From assembly GCF_003957515.1 (NCBI RefSeq), contig NZ_RQXW01000005.1, forward strand, positions 224,014 through 288,013: DNA of 64,000 nt, in the 5' to 3' direction. Below the pieces are notes generated by a model. It made no database searches, was not told the DNA's origin, and saw only the letters and a list, made by a program, of their open reading frames with translations. This document shows positions 1-9,542 of the stretch, piece by piece (position 1 is the stretch's first letter; the number at the start of each line of letters is the position of its first letter). The DNA is from Amphritea opalescens (lineage in GTDB: Bacteria > Pseudomonadota > Gammaproteobacteria > Pseudomonadales > Balneatricaceae). The translations under genes were made by a program, and so were the position numbers.

Positions 1-434
1 TACTTGAGGGGATGGAGCATCTAGATTTGGTCTGTATTGACCATATTCAGATTATCGCGGGCAATAAAGCTTGGGAAGAGGGCGTGTTTCACTTCTTCAA
101 CCGTATTCGTGCTGAGAACAATCGTTTGCTGGTGGCGGGTGATCGCGCCCCGCGACAGTTAAATCTTAATCTTCCCGATCTAGCATCCCGCCTGAGCTGG
201 GGGATGGTGTTTCAGGTACATAATCTTGATGATGATGGCAAGGTGAAAGCCCTGCAATTACGCGCCCGCGGGCGTGGTTTTACGATCAGTGAAGAGGTTG
301 CGTGGTTTCTTATCCACCGGGCCAGTCGTAGTATGTCAGATCTGTTTAAGCTGTTAGATCGACTTGATTCAGCTTCATTGAGCGCCAAACGCAAAGTGAC
401 CATTCCCTTTGTTAAGCAGGTTCTTGGCCTCTGA
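1..434 (+). CDS. hda: DnaA regulatory inactivator Hda (3' part)
   Basis: The reading frame is open to the window edge, so only the C-terminal 144 or so residues are present. Hda is a DnaA-like AAA+ protein that, with the sliding clamp, stimulates ATP hydrolysis by DnaA and so limits re-initiation of replication. Visible here are the Walker B-like LDLVCIDHI segment, the sensor-1 region [19 protein letters not shown], the LASRLSWG box and a C-terminal lid ending FVKQVLGL. The upstream Walker A and clamp-binding motif lie outside the window. Identification is by family resemblance; the segment order matches Hda rather than full-length DnaA because no domain IV DNA-binding helix follows. Confidence 0.93.
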   Translation, partial: LEGMEHLDLVCIDHIQIIAGNKAWEEGVFHFFNRIRAENNRLLVAGDRAPRQLNLNLPDLASRLSWGMVFQVHNLDDDGKVKALQLRARGRGFTISEEVAWFLIHRASRSMSDLFKLLDRLDSASLSAKRKVTIPFVKQVLGL

Positions 435-451
435 TCTTATGATGGGTAACT

Positions 452-688
452 ATGAAAATTATTCTGGCAGGTTTTTCGTCTGATGTGACTGAAAGTGAGC
501 TTCAAGCGCTTTTGGCGCACTATACCGAAGTTGATGAATTGGATCTGATCCCAGGTGATCTACCTGAGCAGACCGTCGCCATAGTGACCGTTGAGGGGAC
601 GAACGCCGAAGCCCACTGGGTTACCCGTCACTTAAACGGACTCTTTTGGCATGGTCACTCGCTACGGGCCTTTGTGTCACTATTCTGA
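452..688 (+). CDS. Small RRM-like RNA-binding protein
   Basis: A 78-residue protein starting 17 bp after hda. It has the length and layout of a single RNA recognition motif: a first beta strand (KIILAGFSSDV), a helix (TESELQALLAHY), a middle strand (QTVAIVTVEG) and a closing strand (HSLRAFVSLF). The aromatic RNP residues are degenerate, so RNA binding is inferred from fold pattern only. It runs to within 16 bp of the pseudouridine synthase start and probably forms an operon with it. Substrate and partner are unknown. Confidence 0.7.
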   Translation: MKIILAGFSSDVTESELQALLAHYTEVDELDLIPGDLPEQTVAIVTVEGTNAEAHWVTRHLNGLFWHGHSLRAFVSLF

Positions 689-704
689 TGTGGACACCAC
701 ACTA

Positions 705-1397
705 ATGTCTGCTTACTCTCTGCTTGAACAAACCCCTGATTATCTGATTATTAATAAAGCCCCAGGTGTCTCTGTGCATCGCGATCAGGCTGAGACTGGG
801 TTGTTGCAGCAGATTTCGGAAGATCTGAAGTGTGGTCCGCTTTATCTGGTTCACCGATTAGATAAGATGACCTCGGGGCTGTTGATTCTAGCGTGCCATG
901 CTGAAGCCGCCTCGATTTTGTCACGCCAGTTTCAGGCTAAAACCGTCGAAAAATACTATATCGCCCTCTCTGATCAGAAGCCCCGTAAAAAGCAGGGGCT
1001 GATTAAAGGAGATATGGAACGTAGCCGTCGGGGCAGTTGGAAATTGACGACGGGGCAGAAGAATCCTGCGGTGACCCGTTTCTTTAGTTGTTCGCCGGAG
1101 CCTGGGTTGCGGTTGTTTTTGTTGCGACCCTTAACCGGTAAAACCCATCAGCTGCGCGTGGCATTGAAAAGTATCGGTTCGGCAATTGTGGGTGATCAAC
1201 GTTATCACGGCGCTGCTGCCGCTGCCGTCGATCGGGGCTATCTGCATGCTTGGGGTATCGCCTTTGATTGGCAGGGTGAGCGTTGTGAATACCTGTGTGA
1301 TCCAACGATCGGTTCGCTGTTTCTGCAAACATCGGTAAAGCAGCAGCTAGCGCAATGGAAACCACCGGCCAATCTCGCCTGGCCAGGCACATCATAA
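705..1397 (+). CDS. RluA-family pseudouridine synthase
   Basis: A 230-residue RluA-type pseudouridine synthase, which isomerises uridine in rRNA or tRNA. The catalytic motif HRLDKMTSGLLIL contains the invariant aspartate, and a conserved PLTGKTHQLRVAL motif follows; both are diagnostic. The N-terminus EQTPDYLIINKAPGVSVH is the usual first strand of the catalytic domain. There is no S4 domain, which suggests one of the short RluA/RluC-like forms (a TIGR01621-type member). The frame is open from 651, but the ATG at 705 is preferred because the protein then begins just before the conserved domain and the overlap with the upstream gene disappears. The exact target nucleotide cannot be read from sequence. 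Confidence 0.88.
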   Translation: MSAYSLLEQTPDYLIINKAPGVSVHRDQAETGLLQQISEDLKCGPLYLVHRLDKMTSGLLILACHAEAASILSRQFQAKTVEKYYIALSDQKPRKKQGLIKGDMERSRRGSWKLTTGQKNPAVTRFFSCSPEPGLRLFLLRPLTGKTHQLRVALKSIGSAIVGDQRYHGAAAAAVDRGYLHAWGIAFDWQGERCEYLCDPTIGSLFLQTSVKQQLAQWKPPANLAWPGTS

Positions 1398-1453
1398 AAA
1401 GCCGTCGGACTTTGTGAGCGATGGTAACCATTATTTTAAGTTAAGAGTATTAG

Positions 1454-1669
1454 ATGCAAGATGAACGAATTGAGCGGGATTTTAATGTCCGTAGCGAGGA
1501 AGAGCAGCAGGCCTTTCTGCAACAAACCTGGTGTGATCATTGTCAGGAAGTGAATCTGGGTATGATCAATCCCCGCGAATATCTGCTTAAGGGCATTGTG
1601 TTTGTTGAGGGAGATTGTCTGGGGTGTGGCCATGCGGTGCTGACTGAATTGACAGAAGATGACTTTTAG
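1454..1669 (+). CDS. Small protein with paired CxxC motifs
   Basis: A 71-residue acidic protein with CDHC near residue 27 and CLGC near residue 55, the spacing of a small zinc ribbon. It begins 56 bp after the pseudouridine synthase and ends 14 bp before tcdA, so it is probably cotranscribed with both. I do not recognise a named family; metal binding is inferred from the two CxxC pairs. Composition and codon use look like its neighbours, which supports a real gene despite its size. Confidence 0.65.
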   Translation: MQDERIERDFNVRSEEEQQAFLQQTWCDHCQEVNLGMINPREYLLKGIVFVEGDCLGCGHAVLTELTEDDF

Positions 1670-1683
1670 GGACGATTTTATTT

Positions 1684-2484
1684 ATGTCAGATACCTTTAA
1701 TCAACGATTTGGCGGCACTCAGCGTCTCTATGGCGTGGCCGGCGTCGAGTTATTTCGCAAGGCTAATATCTGCGTCATCGGTATCGGTGGTGTGGGCTCC
1801 TGGGCGGCGGAAGCCTTGGCCCGTTCAGCGATTGGGCAGATCACGCTGATCGATCTAGATGATATCTGTATCACGAATACGAATCGTCAGATCCATACCT
1901 TAAACACCACTATCGGTGAGCCTAAAACCGAGGCGATGGCCGAGCGAATTCGGCTCATTAACCCTGAGTGCCGCGTTGAGATCGTGGATGATTTCATTAC
2001 GTTAGAGAATATCCCTGAGTTAATCGGTGAGCAGTTTGATTATGTGATCGACTGTATCGACAGCGTAAAAGAGAAAGCGGCGCTGATTGCCCACTGTAAA
2101 CGCCGTAAAATTCCGGTGATCACCGTGGGTGGCGCGGGAGGGCAAACCGATCCAACGCAGATCAATATTGCTGATTTAAGTAAAACCCACCATGATCCGT
2201 TGGCGGCGAAGACTCGTTCGTTATTACGGCGTTACTATAATTTCAGTAAAAGTGGTCGTCGGTTTGCCGTTGACTGTGTCTACTCTACCGAGCAACTGGT
2301 CTATCCGCAGCCTGACGGTAGTGTGTGTCAAATGAAAACAGTGGCCGATGGCAATACCCGTTTAGATTGTAGCGGTGGTTTTGGTGCATCAACCTGCGTC
2401 ACCGCGACCTTCGGTTTTGTGGCCGTATCACGGGTCTTGAAAAAAATGCTTGAAAGAGCAGCGCGGGCAAAAAATGTGCTGTAA
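1684..2484 (+). CDS. tcdA: tRNA cyclic N6-threonylcarbamoyladenosine (ct6A37) synthase TcdA/CsdL
   Basis: A 266-residue E1-like (ThiF/MoeB superfamily) enzyme that dehydrates and cyclises t6A37 of ANN-decoding tRNAs, using ATP. The nucleotide-binding loop VIGIGGVGSWAAEAL sits near residue 33, followed by LIDLDDICITNTNRQ, a DCIDSVKEKA segment and the family-typical GGAGGQTDP. The DCSGGFGASTCVTATFG segment near the C-terminus is typical of TcdA. In E. coli this gene (csdL) sits beside csdA and csdE, whose products form the CSD sulfur-transfer system with it. Here a fused CsdA-CsdE homologue lies on the opposite strand 1.5 kb downstream, beyond a diguanylate cyclase gene. Confidence 0.93.
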   Translation: MSDTFNQRFGGTQRLYGVAGVELFRKANICVIGIGGVGSWAAEALARSAIGQITLIDLDDICITNTNRQIHTLNTTIGEPKTEAMAERIRLINPECRVEIVDDFITLENIPELIGEQFDYVIDCIDSVKEKAALIAHCKRRKIPVITVGGAGGQTDPTQINIADLSKTHHDPLAAKTRSLLRRYYNFSKSGRRFAVDCVYSTEQLVYPQPDGSVCQMKTVADGNTRLDCSGGFGASTCVTATFGFVAVSRVLKKMLERAARAKNVL

Positions 2485-2571
2485 TCGTGTTATTATGCTG
2501 TTTATGTCGATGGGTGTGTCTTTTGTTGGTTGATCTTTCGGCATTGCAGGTCACACTGTATCGACTCGTAA

Positions 2572-3888
2572 ATGGATATTTGGCTAATTATGTCGCGATG
2601 CTTTCCGGAAGGATTCTATAAAGCTATTTTTGAAGGCTGTAGTGATGCTATCTATGTGATAGATCCGCACAGCTCAGCTATTCTCGATGCAAATGCCTGT
2701 GCCTCTAAAGATTTGGGGATGAGTCATGAGCAATTACTACAACATAGCGTTATCTCCCTACAGCAAGGCGTCGAAAATGAAGAGCACTGGGCGCAGATCG
2801 CCGAGCTAATTTTTTCGTCACACCCTCAAGCCTTTACCTTTATCGGTCGTCATTATCATCATAATGGCACTTACTTCCCCGTCGAAGTTTACACCTCTGT
2901 CATTGAATTTGAGGGCCAAAAGCTATTTCTTTCGGTTGCTCGAAATCTCGATCGTACCTCGTCCCAGCGGGAAGCGTTTCGTACCCGAGATGCCCGTTTA
3001 ACTTACGCCTTGAATGAGGCGGCGGATGGTATGTGGGATTGGAATACCGTCACTGATGAGGTATTTTTCTCGCCTCAGTTAAAACACCTGCTAGGTTATC
3101 TGCCAGAAGAGATGGAGCCTGTTGTCTCAACCTGGGTAGAGGCGGTGCATGAAACCGACCGGGAGCGGGTGATAGGCGTATTGAAGGCCCATGTTGCTGG
3201 TGAGACCGATCACTATGAGGCGGAATATCAGCTCAAAAAACGGGATGGTGGGTATATCTGGGTAAGGGATCGCGGGCGGGTATGTCAGCGTGATGAAAAT
3301 GGCCAAGCCTTGCGGGTTGTGGGCATGTGTCACGATATTACTCGCAGTAAGCAGTTAGAAGAGATGCTGAGATCGCAAGCCAGTTATGATCACCTGACCG
3401 GCCTATTGAATCGGCGTGCCGGTTATATCCATTTTGCTAAACAGCTGAGTTATGCCGAACGTTATCATCAGGAATTGACCATCTGTCTGATCGACCTTGA
3501 TCACTTTAAGAATATTAATGATACCTTTGGTCATTTGGTGGGTGATGCGGTGCTGAAACATTTTGTTTCACTGCTCAATGGCACCCTGCGCCGTTCAGAC
3601 TCCCTAATGCGTTGGGGTGGTGAAGAGTTTCTCTTGTTGCTGCCGAATACGGATATCAGTAGTGCGGTACGCTTGATCACACAGTTGAAAAAAGAGTTAA
3701 AACGCTATCCTGCGGTATTGGAGGAAGGTGTATGCGAGGTTGCTTACACCTTTAGTGCCGGTATCTCTTGTTACCCGGCCCATTCGTCCATACTGGATGG
3801 TTTGATTAAGTGTGCCGACGATGCGCTCTATCAAGCGAAGGGTGACGGTCGTGATCTGATTATGATCAGCCCTGAAGTGGATATCTAA
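2572..3888 (+). CDS. PAS-PAS-GGDEF diguanylate cyclase
   Basis: A 438-residue soluble sensor that should make cyclic di-GMP from two GTP. An N-terminal PAS domain (about 10-125) is followed by a second PAS/PAC domain (about 135-265, ending GMCHDITRSK) and a GGDEF domain (about 270-435). The active-site loop is RWGGEEFLLLLP, with the metal-binding LIDLDHFKNIND upstream. An RRSD segment five residues before GGEEF matches the RxxD inhibitory site, so product feedback is expected. There are no transmembrane helices, so the signal is cytoplasmic. An ATG at residue 7 could be an alternative start. The gene separates tcdA from the csd fusion gene. Confidence 0.9.
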   Translation: MDIWLIMSRCFPEGFYKAIFEGCSDAIYVIDPHSSAILDANACASKDLGMSHEQLLQHSVISLQQGVENEEHWAQIAELIFSSHPQAFTFIGRHYHHNGTYFPVEVYTSVIEFEGQKLFLSVARNLDRTSSQREAFRTRDARLTYALNEAADGMWDWNTVTDEVFFSPQLKHLLGYLPEEMEPVVSTWVEAVHETDRERVIGVLKAHVAGETDHYEAEYQLKKRDGGYIWVRDRGRVCQRDENGQALRVVGMCHDITRSKQLEEMLRSQASYDHLTGLLNRRAGYIHFAKQLSYAERYHQELTICLIDLDHFKNINDTFGHLVGDAVLKHFVSLLNGTLRRSDSLMRWGGEEFLLLLPNTDISSAVRLITQLKKELKRYPAVLEEGVCEVAYTFSAGISCYPAHSSILDGLIKCADDALYQAKGDGRDLIMISPEVDI

Positions 3889-3909
3889 AGCCGCCTTCTG
3901 TTGGCTGCC

Positions 3910-3943
3910 TAGCTGACAGAGTAGGCTGTTATCCTGTCAGCTA
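3910..3943. terminator. Bidirectional terminator between convergent genes
   Basis: A perfect 10-bp inverted repeat, TAGCTGACAG and CTGTCAGCTA, with a 14-nt loop lies between the 3' ends of the diguanylate cyclase and csd fusion genes. There is only a weak T-run on either side, so termination is inferred from position and symmetry. Confidence 0.6.
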
Positions 3944-3949
3944 TATCTG

Positions 3950-5650
3950 CTAACGGGGTTGATCGGCGTGACGCAGCGCCTCACTGGCACTCTTTCTGAC
4001 CGTCTCAATAATCGCCTTTAAACCATTGCCTCTGGACGGACTCAGATGTCGGCTCAGTTGTAGCTGTTCAAAGTAGCCATCCATATCAAAATCTAGAATC
4101 TGTTGTGGCTGGCGGCCGTTGAGTGCCGCGAGGACTAGGGCGATCAAGCCGCGAATAACCCGAGCATCCGAGTCGGCGGCAAACCACAGGGCGCCGTTAT
4201 CATCACCTTTGGCCACGAGCCAAGCATCACTTTCGCAGCCGTTAATACGCTGTGTATCGGCCTTCATCGCTGCGGTGAATGAGGGTAAGCGTTTGCCTAA
4301 TAGCATGATCTGGCGATAACGATCGTTCCAGTTTTTCAGCGGCGTCAGTTGAGTGAGTATGTCTCGGTCTTTGATCTCTCGGCCAAAAGGGGAGCTATCA
4401 AAAACTGACTGTGACGGCACGGTGTCAGCCGCCGAAAATGAGCCGCCTTGGGCAATAACACTCAAGGCGGCCGCAAAGCGTTCAACATCCTCGATACTGT
4501 TGTAAAACGCGAATGAGGCGCGGATGGTGCCAGGAAGCCCTAGTGTTTCCATCAACGGCATGGCGCAGTGATGTCCAGTGCGTACCGCAATGCCTTGCTG
4601 ATCTAACATGAGGCCAACATCCTGCTGATGATGGCTCGTTAGCTGAAAGGATAGAATCGATGCACCAGCGGTGGGTTGGCCGATGCGGGTGAAGCCAGGA
4701 ATCGCCGAGCATAGCTCAATTGCCTTGCTCATGAGGGCGCGTTCATGTCGGGCTAAGGCTTTGCGATCCAAGCTGTTGAGAAAGCGAATCGCCTCCGCTA
4801 ACCCCAGTGCGCCACTAATATTGGGCGTGCCCGCTTCAAACTTGAAGGGCAGGTCGTTGTATTCAGTGCCTGAAAAAGACACCTTGCGGATCATCTCACC
4901 ACCGGCTTGCCAAGGCGGCATGGCCTCTAACAGTGCTTTACGTCCATAGAGTACGCCGATGCCGGTTGGGGCGAACAGCTTGTGACCGGAAAATAGATAA
5001 AAATCACAGCCGAGCCGTTGTACATCGATCTCTAGGTGGGATACCGCTTGGGCGCCGTCGATCACCACGATGGCGCCTTGCTCTTTGGCTTGGCGAATCA
5101 GCCCCGCGACCGGATTGATGGTGCCCAAGGCGTTAGAGATATGGGTTAAGCTGAGGATGCGGGTATTGTCATTGAGCAGTTCGCCGAAACGTTGCAGGTT
5201 AAGGTCGCCATTTTCAAGGATCGGCACTACGCGGATCTGTGCGCCGGTTTGTTCCGCAACGATCTGCCAAGGAACAATATTCGCGTGATGTTCAAGTTCC
5301 GTTAGCAGGATCTCATCACCCGGTTGTAGTCTGGGGCGAGCATAGCTTTGGGCGATAAGATTGATGCCCTCCGTGGTGCCGCGGGTCCAGATGATCTCCT
5401 GTTCGCTGTCCGCATTGATAAAATCTTTGACGGTGGTGCGAGCGGTTTCGAATGCCCGGGTTGCCTGCTCACTGAGTTGGTAAGCCCCTCGGTGAACATT
5501 GGCATTTTGCTGACGATAGAACTGTTCTACCGCGCGGATCACCGTTTCCGGCTTTTGGCTGGTGGCGGCATTATCCAGATACACCAGCGGCTGGTTATTC
5601 ATCTGCTGTTGCAGGGCTGGAAACTGCTTTCTGATTGACTTGAGATCCAC
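3950..5650 (-). CDS. Fused cysteine desulfurase (CsdA/SufS type) and SufE/CsdE sulfur acceptor
   Basis: A 566-residue two-domain protein. Residues 1 to about 405 form a group II PLP cysteine desulfurase, with YLDNAATSQKP, SGHKLFAPTG (PLP lysine) and RTGHHCAMPL, the active-site Cys362. Residues about 425-566 form a SufE/CsdE domain with the sulfur-accepting Cys472 in INGCESDAWL and the usual RYRQIMLLGKRLP helix. In E. coli, CsdA and CsdE are separate proteins and pass persulfide sulfur to TcdA/CsdL. The linker (about 400-425) is Ser-rich and probably flexible. A fusion would fix donor and acceptor at one to one. The ATG at 5650 starts exactly at the family N-terminus (MDLKSIRKQFPAL). Confidence 0.9.
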   Translation of the reverse strand: MDLKSIRKQFPALQQQMNNQPLVYLDNAATSQKPETVIRAVEQFYRQQNANVHRGAYQLSEQATRAFETARTTVKDFINADSEQEIIWTRGTTEGINLIAQSYARPRLQPGDEILLTELEHHANIVPWQIVAEQTGAQIRVVPILENGDLNLQRFGELLNDNTRILSLTHISNALGTINPVAGLIRQAKEQGAIVVIDGAQAVSHLEIDVQRLGCDFYLFSGHKLFAPTGIGVLYGRKALLEAMPPWQAGGEMIRKVSFSGTEYNDLPFKFEAGTPNISGALGLAEAIRFLNSLDRKALARHERALMSKAIELCSAIPGFTRIGQPTAGASILSFQLTSHHQQDVGLMLDQQGIAVRTGHHCAMPLMETLGLPGTIRASFAFYNSIEDVERFAAALSVIAQGGSFSAADTVPSQSVFDSSPFGREIKDRDILTQLTPLKNWNDRYRQIMLLGKRLPSFTAAMKADTQRINGCESDAWLVAKGDDNGALWFAADSDARVIRGLIALVLAALNGRQPQQILDFDMDGYFEQLQLSRHLSPSRGNGLKAIIETVRKSASEALRHADQPR

Positions 5651-5681
5651 GCGGACTTCCCGTTAACGGTTTTCTTCAGGA

Positions 5682-6062
5682 TTATTCGTTCAACTGTTTG
5701 TTTAACTGGCTCTGCCAGCGGGCAAACATCATCGCGCCAATAAACAGTGCCGCGACCAGCAGTGTTTCGGCTAGGCCGAGAATGGCGCTGCTATGTGCCG
5801 ACATGGCGATGGTCACTGAATGCATAAAATAGACAGTGATGAAGAAACATAGCCAGATATGGCCACGTAGATGCTTTTTAATAATAGCCGGATAAAACAG
5901 TAATAGCGGTACCGTCTGGAAGGCCCAAATACTGTAGGGATTGGCATTTTCAGGTGGTGAGATGATCAGGTGCCAAGCGGTGAGCAGCAGAATCAAGCCA
6001 AAATAACTGATAAGGGTGACGGCGCGGCTAATCGCCACTTTTTTTACGAGAGTTTCCTGCAT
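5682..6062 (-). CDS. DUF2069 inner-membrane protein
   Basis: A 126-residue protein with four predicted membrane segments, at roughly residues 14-32, 45-62, 68-88 and 93-112, matching the DUF2069 family. Its function is unknown. The order DUF2069-wrbA-arsC, all on the minus strand with gaps of 15 and 0 bp, is a common arrangement in pseudomonads and relatives and implies one transcript starting at arsC. The C-terminal tail WQSQLNKQLNE is charged and likely cytoplasmic. Confidence 0.8.
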   Translation of the reverse strand: MQETLVKKVAISRAVTLISYFGLILLLTAWHLIISPPENANPYSIWAFQTVPLLLFYPAIIKKHLRGHIWLCFFITVYFMHSVTIAMSAHSSAILGLAETLLVAALFIGAMMFARWQSQLNKQLNE

Positions 6063-6077
6063 CTTTAATCCTGAATA

Positions 6078-6674
<597 letters not shown>

Positions 6675-7022
6675 TTACAGAATCTCCAGTACAGCTTCAG
6701 GTGGCCGGCCGATACGGGCTTTGCCGTTAGTGATCACGATAGGCCGTTCAATGAGGCGTGGGAATTGCACCATGAGCGCGATAATCTGTTGATCACTGAG
6801 GCTATCATCGTTCAGATTGTTTTCTTTGTATTCTGCTTCGCCCTTACGCAGCAATTCACGGGGGGTTATGCCCAGTTGAGAGATGACGTCGGCTAACTGC
6901 GCTTCCGTGGGCGGATTTTCCAGATAGAGGCGTATATCGGGCGTAACACCGTTCTCTTCTAACAGCGCCAGTGTGGCGCGAGATTTGGAGCAACGTGGGT
7001 TGTGATAAATTTCAACAGACAT
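6675..7022 (-). CDS. arsC: ArsC-family glutaredoxin-dependent arsenate reductase (YfgD-like)
   Basis: A 115-residue ArsC/Spx-fold protein. The N-terminus IYHNPRCSKSRATLALLEE contains the single catalytic cysteine (residue 10). FPRLIERPIVITNGKARIGRPPE at the C-terminus is the usual arsenate-binding region with its arginines. In this genomic setting (DUF2069-wrbA-arsC) such proteins are usually annotated arsenate reductase, but no arsenite pump or ArsR is near, so a role in arsenic resistance is uncertain. First gene of the minus-strand group. Confidence 0.88.
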   Translation of the reverse strand: MSVEIYHNPRCSKSRATLALLEENGVTPDIRLYLENPPTEAQLADVISQLGITPRELLRKGEAEYKENNLNDDSLSDQQIIALMVQFPRLIERPIVITNGKARIGRPPEAVLEIL

Positions 7023-7143
7023 GGTACTTATCCTGTTCGCAATGGCAGATGTTGATGTAAGTGCGATATTGTATACAGCTTAGCTACCAGCCTAAAGAGC
7101 GGCAGGGTATTATATCTGTTTTATTCATCGTTACAGGATCGTT

Positions 7144-8442
7144 ATGAAGGGCAATCATCTGTATACCCTGCGGGGCATTGGGCATTTTCTGCTCTATTTA
7201 GCTCGCCAGTTTATTAACAACAAGGGAGTGCTAAATGCCTCAGCGCTCACCTATACCACCTTGTTTGCGGTGGTGCCGCTGATGACGGTTTCCTATGCAA
7301 TGCTTGCCGCTATCCCTTCGTTTCAAGGGGCGGGTGAGCAGTTACAGGGTTGGATTTTTGAGAACTTTGTCCCGGCGACGGGAGCGGTTGTGCAGGAGTA
7401 TCTGAGTGATTTCGCCACACAGGCCAGCAAATTAACCGCCGTAGGTTTGATCTTCCTGTTTGTTACCTCGATTATGATGATGAAAAATATCGAGGGCGCT
7501 TTTAACCGTATCTGGCGGGTAAGCGAGCCCCGCAAGGGGATGTCCAGTTTTCTGTTGTACTGGGCGGTTTTAAGTTTAGGGCCGATTTTGATCGGTTTAG
7601 GGTTGTTGGTCAGCTCCTATATCGCCTCGTTGTCGTTATTTACCAGCGCCACCGAGTTAGTCGGTCGGGCGCGGTTACTGTCGATGTTGCCGTTAGTGAT
7701 GTCCGCCGCCGCCTTTACATTGCTGTATGCTGCCGTGCCTAACTGTAAAGTGCCGCTGCGTAATGCGGTGATCGGCGGGTTGGTCGTGGCTGTTCTGTTT
7801 GAAACCGCTAAACGTGCCTTTGCGTTGTTTGTGACTCAGTTTCCTTCCTACGAACTGATCTATGGTGCATTTGCCGCGGTACCCCTGTTTTTAGCATGGA
7901 TCTTTATCTCTTGGACGATTATTCTCCTTGGGGCTGAATTGAGCCGTGCATTGACAGTTTATCGTGATCATCGTAAAGGTAAACATTTATCCCATCTGCA
8001 TACACTAGTGGCCGTGTTGCAGCGATTGTGGCAGGCGCAGCAGTTGGGTGAGTCTCTATCGGATCGTCAGCTATTGCAGCAAGTCGAAGGGCTTGAACAA
8101 AATGAGTGGGATCACTATAACGGTATTTTACTGCATGCTTCGGTGATCAGTCGTACGGAGAAAGGGGGCTATATATTGGCGCGGGATATGGGGAGTTTTA
8201 CCCTCGATCAGCTAAACCAGTTACTTCCCTGGCCGCTGCCTGAATGCTCGCCAGTGGCCTCGGTATCACCTTGGCAGCAACTGTTGGATCAACGATTAAA
8301 GCACCTAAGCGAGGTGCGTAGACAAAATCTGGGGCTGACACTAGAGCAGCTATTTACCGAAAAAGCAGAAGGTGATGCAGCGCTTAAAGAGCAGAACACA
8401 CCTATTCTAAACGATGTTTCACAACCGCAAGAGGGTTCTTAA
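7144..8442 (+). CDS. YihY/BrkB-family inner-membrane protein
   Basis: A 432-residue member of the YihY family (formerly called ribonuclease BN, a misassignment). About six membrane helices lie between residues 30 and 265, including the characteristic NASALTYTTLFAVVPLMTV and the ILLGAELSRAL end of the last helix. Residues 270-432 form a soluble, winged-helix-like tail. Its function is unknown; proposals include lipid handling at the inner membrane. Its stop codon directly precedes the acylphosphatase start codon, so the two are coupled. Confidence 0.87.
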   Translation: MKGNHLYTLRGIGHFLLYLARQFINNKGVLNASALTYTTLFAVVPLMTVSYAMLAAIPSFQGAGEQLQGWIFENFVPATGAVVQEYLSDFATQASKLTAVGLIFLFVTSIMMMKNIEGAFNRIWRVSEPRKGMSSFLLYWAVLSLGPILIGLGLLVSSYIASLSLFTSATELVGRARLLSMLPLVMSAAAFTLLYAAVPNCKVPLRNAVIGGLVVAVLFETAKRAFALFVTQFPSYELIYGAFAAVPLFLAWIFISWTIILLGAELSRALTVYRDHRKGKHLSHLHTLVAVLQRLWQAQQLGESLSDRQLLQQVEGLEQNEWDHYNGILLHASVISRTEKGGYILARDMGSFTLDQLNQLLPWPLPECSPVASVSPWQQLLDQRLKHLSEVRRQNLGLTLEQLFTEKAEGDAALKEQNTPILNDVSQPQEGS

Positions 8443-8715
8443 ATGGTGCAATGTTTACACGCTTTTGTCAGTGGTCGGGTGCAGGGTGTTTGGTTTCGAC
8501 AATCAACACTGGAAACCGCGCAGACGCATGGATTAACGGGTTGGGTACGTAACCTTGATGATGGGCGAGTTGAAGTGATGGCGCATGGTCATGAGCATGG
8601 CTTGTTGCAACTAGAAGCGTGGCTTAGTATCGGCCCTGAGTTGGCGACGGTGGCCGAGGTGAAAAGTGCGCGGGTTGAGCCAGCCGAGGAATATATTGAG
8701 TTTATGATTATCTGA
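8443..8715 (+). CDS. acyP: Acylphosphatase
   Basis: A 90-residue acylphosphatase that hydrolyses carboxyl-phosphate bonds in small metabolites. The signature GRVQGVWFRQSTLETA carries the catalytic arginine, and GWVRNLDDGRVEVMAHG carries the catalytic asparagine. Length and motif spacing are normal. ATG follows the yihY stop with no gap. Confidence 0.93.
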   Translation: MVQCLHAFVSGRVQGVWFRQSTLETAQTHGLTGWVRNLDDGRVEVMAHGHEHGLLQLEAWLSIGPELATVAEVKSARVEPAEEYIEFMII

Positions 8716-8899
8716 AAGCGGCTATTGATACCACCTCTAGTTAAACGGGTATCGCGGTAGATGGATACGGCTAAGGGCTGTCGGGCTGAGACTCGATGGC
8801 TCTTTTTTTATGGAAAAATATGGGTAAACCATTCTGTACTATGGATCAGCACATTAAGCGATGGCTGATCTACGGCGATGGGTAAAAAGCGTCTAGGAT

Positions 8900-8936
8900 C
8901 AGCTCAATATCACTTCATTTTTTCAGTGTTGAGCTG
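8900..8936. terminator. Inverted repeat between convergent acyP and transglycosylase genes
   Basis: CAGCTCAA and TTGAGCTG form an 8-bp stem around a loop containing six T residues, just beyond the stop codon of the minus-strand lytic transglycosylase. The bases beside the stem (GAT/GTC) extend it imperfectly. Likely a terminator used from either side; no strong T-run follows the stem. Confidence 0.45.
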
Positions 8937-8943
8937 GTCATGA

Positions 8944-9498
8944 TCAATCCTCATAGCGGCGTTGGCTGCGATACACTTTTTCGGGATACCACACTTTGCC
9001 ATAGCTGCCGTTATAGCGGGCGAGAGCTTCGGTCAGGTTACCTTTAGAGCGCTTTAAATAGTGTTTCAAAATGGTTGCGCCGTAGCGCAGGTTGGTTTTG
9101 ATATTGGTGAGATTATCGTCGTTGCGGCCAATCTCTTTCTTCCAGAAGGGCATGATCTGCATTAAGCCCTGTGCCCCGACGACCGACACCGCAAAACGGT
9201 TAAAACGGCTTTCAGTGTGAATCACGCCGAGCAGTAGGGCGGGAGGTAGTTCCACCCGCTCAGCTTCGGCGTGCACGGTTCTGAGGATCTCTATGCGTTC
9301 CCGATCGCTGTCGACATAGCGTTTGATGCGGCCGGACATATCCGTCAACCAAACTTCAGCGGCAAAGCGGTCTTCAAAGCTGCTGCTGTCAGCAAATGCC
9401 TGTTTCAGCTCTTCCCGCAGTTCGGGGTCGATTTCCTGAGTAGCGGCCAACAGTGGTAGCGCCAAAAACATCAACAGTAGTGAGATGGTCAGTCGCAC
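8944..9498 (-). CDS. SLT-family lytic transglycosylase
   Basis: A 184-residue exported muramidase-like enzyme that cleaves peptidoglycan between MurNAc and GlcNAc. A signal peptide covers residues 1 to about 18 (LLLMFLALPLLAA). The SLT domain occupies about 75-180: LLGVIHTESRFNRFAVSVVG holds the catalytic glutamate, then GAQGLMQIMPFW, NIKTNLRYGATIL and ALARYNGSYG. It is shorter than Slt70 and resembles EmtA/MltC catalytic cores without the extra domains. No lipobox is evident, so the protein should be periplasmic. Confidence 0.9.
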   Translation of the reverse strand: MRLTISLLLMFLALPLLAATQEIDPELREELKQAFADSSSFEDRFAAEVWLTDMSGRIKRYVDSDRERIEILRTVHAEAERVELPPALLLGVIHTESRFNRFAVSVVGAQGLMQIMPFWKKEIGRNDDNLTNIKTNLRYGATILKHYLKRSKGNLTEALARYNGSYGKVWYPEKVYRSQRRYED

Positions 9499-9542
9499 AG
9501 AGGATTTCCTACAGATGATTAATAAGTTGATTATAACGGTGT

